Below, piece after piece: positions 61,631 to 64,000 of a stretch of 64,000 bases of DNA. The translations under genes were made by a program, and so were the position numbers. The notes under the pieces were generated by a model, which was given only the letters and a program-made list of their open reading frames with translations, ran no database searches and had not been told where the DNA came from. Within the stretch, counting starts at the first letter, position 1. Each line of letters begins with the position of its first letter. This DNA comes from Ifrita kowaldi (taxonomy: Eukaryota; Chordata; Aves; Passeriformes; Cinclosomatidae): positions 15,346 to 79,345 of the forward strand of contig VZRS01012511.1 of NCBI GenBank assembly GCA_013398055.1. Direction: 5' to 3'.

Positions 61631-64000
61631 GGAGTAAAAGGCCATGAAAAAAATCTAACTAAATTCCGTAGCACGGAAATCTCTAACAAAATCTTTATGT
61701 ATAGAGACTGCCTCAAATTGCTGCAAATCAGCATACTCCATTGGCAGCTGGAAAATGTCAATTATAAAAATTTGGAAGGTCTGCTCAGAGAGGTAATGTG
61801 TACTCCTATCTTCATGTAGCGTGAGAGACGGGATCAGATGTTCTCCAGTATGAAACACACTGGATAACAGTCCTTCAGCAGCCTATTAAAATTTGCAAAG
61901 CCATCTTGGTTTGTGCTGAAGTTTTACTTAGCTACTTTGATTGTCTTATTTCTCAACCAGAGCAGAGAGCTCTGACACACACAGTGAGAACAGAGGAAAC
62001 CCTGACGCTGTCAGCAATAGAGTTAGCTGGAAATTATCCACAGCTATTTCAAAACATGAAAACACAGTTCACTTTTCTGTAACACTTTTAATTGCTTCTT
62101 GATGAGCTACTGCAACATAAGGAAAAACTGAAATTAGAAATTTGGAACATTTTGGTAGGAATTTTAAATAAAACACAACAGAGTTTTTCAACAAAGCTTT
62201 CCCTAGAACTATTTGGGAATCATGTCAACACTTAAAGGAAAGGTTCTAGATAGTAATCACATTAAAGAACTTACACATTTGACTTTTCTTTCTTGAGAAA
62301 CTATGTAAGTGTGAAGCTTTGAGCAGATTAAATTCCACTTTTTTCCAAGACCTTAAACCAATCTAGAAATACTCAGTGCTGAGAAAGGGAAGCCTTCCAA
62401 AAAGAACTTGAAAACTCACTGAAGGAGACAGGATTGTTATGTGGAAGGGGATAGTCTGACTGATGGAATAGCAATTTTTGGCAAACACAATGGTAACCAC
62501 TGAATGTTCTGTAGCTACTGCTTTTCATTTGACTTTACAAGCAGTGTGTGTGAATAGCAGATATCAGTAACGACCTCAAGATCCCTTGCAGTAGCCAAAA
62601 CTTCACAGACCCAAGAGTTTTGTATCGTGATGCCTGTCGATGAAGGGCACCACTGAGAGTTCCCTCAGGCAATCTGAAGAAACTCAGCTTGAATTCTGTG
62701 AGTGCTTTGAAGAGCCATTGAAATGCTGTATCAGTAAACTGAAGCACTGAACAGTGCAGTTTTCTCTGAATACAGTTTTTATAAACCAGGAAAGTATGAA
62801 TGGCTAGATTTAGCACAAAATGAAATTATTGCCATATATATAATCTCTTTAAAACTGGCTAATATTCTGTCATGCAGCAGCAAATCAGATTTCCCGTGTG
62901 TTTGCACTAACGAGCTATTGAGGGTCAAATGAGCCACACCCCGGGCCTGCTGACCCTCCAGCCCTTCTAACCCCGCCCTCACTTTTTTCCTAGGATCCTT
63001 AGTTAAGCTCAGTGTTTTCTGTATTTTGCAGGATAGGCTGAAGAAGCTGCCCCTTCACCTTATAATTGCTGTGGTTTTATTTTCGTTTTAATTATTTTTT
63101 TAAAATTTTTTTTTAGTCCTGTAGGTGTCATAGGTTCCCTAGGTACTTGAAAGTGGAGTATTGTAATTTTCAGTTATATCTCATATTTGTCTACTGTGGC
63201 TAAAGACAAAAACACAGTCATCAGGGATTCCCCATGACTGATAACAGGTTTATGTCCTAACAACACTCCCATTTGTTTCCCTCAGGGTCAATCCTGAATC
63301 TAGCACATTGCTAGTACTTCCATAGAGGAAAAAATATTCTTTAGGCTGCTATTGTTGTATCAAGCTTCCCATTTGAAGACTATCCTGAAAACATTATTAT
63401 CTGCTTCCAGAAGCTGATAAAAAAATAAATCAAGAGGTATTGTTTAATCTTATTATTGAACAATGCTGGTCACTTTGGAAAGAACTGATACTTGGAATTT
63501 ATTGTTATTATTATTTTGCTCTTTTTAGTAATTTCCCGATCTGATTTTCCTAAGCAGTTGATATTTGTTATCGGTGATATCTATTATAGACCTGCTCTAG
63601 GAGGTGTTAAGTGACACTAGTGCTGCAGAAGAGTCACTGACTCAGCAATGCTGGCACTGCTTTGCTGTTCTGCTTTGAGGAACAGATGGGAGGATAACTT
63701 GTACAAGAAGCACAAACCATGATGCTGAATGCAGAGGCCAAAGGCAACTGGGTATTCCAGTGATGGGTATTTGTATATCCAGGAGAGTCATGTTTGTATC
63801 TCCATCTCTTTACAGGGATTCTGGACAGACTAACAGCATATTCCTGAGTAAAATATCCCAGCATGGTCCCTGTTAAACACTATTATAAAGAGTGATGCCT
63901 AGTTTCTCAACACAGCTCTAAGAACAGTTTCTAGAACTGCCAGTGGGGAGGAGGGAAATAGCTCCTGTTTGGAATTCCACAGGAATAGCTTAAAGGAGGG
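61631..64000. other. AT-rich non-coding stretch to the right edge
   Basis: No gene is recognised. T-rich low complexity lies near 63075-63118, and a short TTATTATTATT microsatellite near 63500-63515. Confidence 0.4.

Noticed and set aside
1..64000. tRNA, rRNA, CRISPR and bacterial-type operon features
   Set aside because: No B-box with cloverleaf, no rRNA core sequence, no regularly spaced direct repeats with unique spacers, and no dense collinear reading frames were found.

Overview
The window looks like an AT-rich, gene-poor stretch of a bird nuclear genome. The evidence is in the repeats: four CR1 LINE insertions with typical avian 3' ends (one ends in the diagnostic tandem ATTCTATG octamers), a fifth CR1 reverse-transcriptase fragment, an LTR of a familiar avian endogenous-retrovirus type, and degraded relics of older amniote repeats including a MIR-like SINE. 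Interspersed repeat density is low, and there are no L1, Alu or B-type SINEs. I cannot name the species. I recognise no exon of a known protein-coding gene, no tRNA or rRNA gene and no CRISPR. Open reading frames of 60-160 codons on both strands are about what chance gives in 64 kb of this composition.

Layout: 1-375 is a CpG island with a TATA box, GC box and reversed CCAAT box, oriented to transcribe rightward. It ends at a small hairpin with AATAAA in its loop (401-418) and an abrupt AT-rich block. At 586-2250 lies a degenerate, complex minisatellite whose long units each carry AATAAA followed by GT-rich sequence; three of the four carry a stem-loop. A (GGCAA)n-type array (2253-2455) then runs in frame into a CR1 reverse-transcriptase fragment (2455-2745). 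From about 2.75 kb to the right edge the window is mainly non-coding AT-rich DNA. It is broken by a CR1 3' end at 13.45 kb, a 32-base assembly gap at 12.39 kb, a CpG-rich islet at 12.0-12.26 kb, a CR1 3' end at 19.76 kb with a 242-bp near-perfect duplication across a single N (probable assembly artefact), a CR1 split by an LTR-like insert at 22.2-23.1 kb, a probable solo LTR on the minus strand at 41.26-41.86 kb, a MIR relic at 52.24 kb, a palindromic ancient repeat at 53.69 kb and a minus-strand CR1 at 53.94-54.23 kb.

The left 2.8 kb is the only part with signs of a transcription unit: promoter, then repeated poly(A)-signal units. It is the best candidate for something undescribed, most plausibly a non-coding transcript or the edge of a larger repeat. 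The rest resembles a long intron or a gene desert, where the most likely function is distal regulation. A few candidate regulatory patches are listed, all of which need cross-species alignment.
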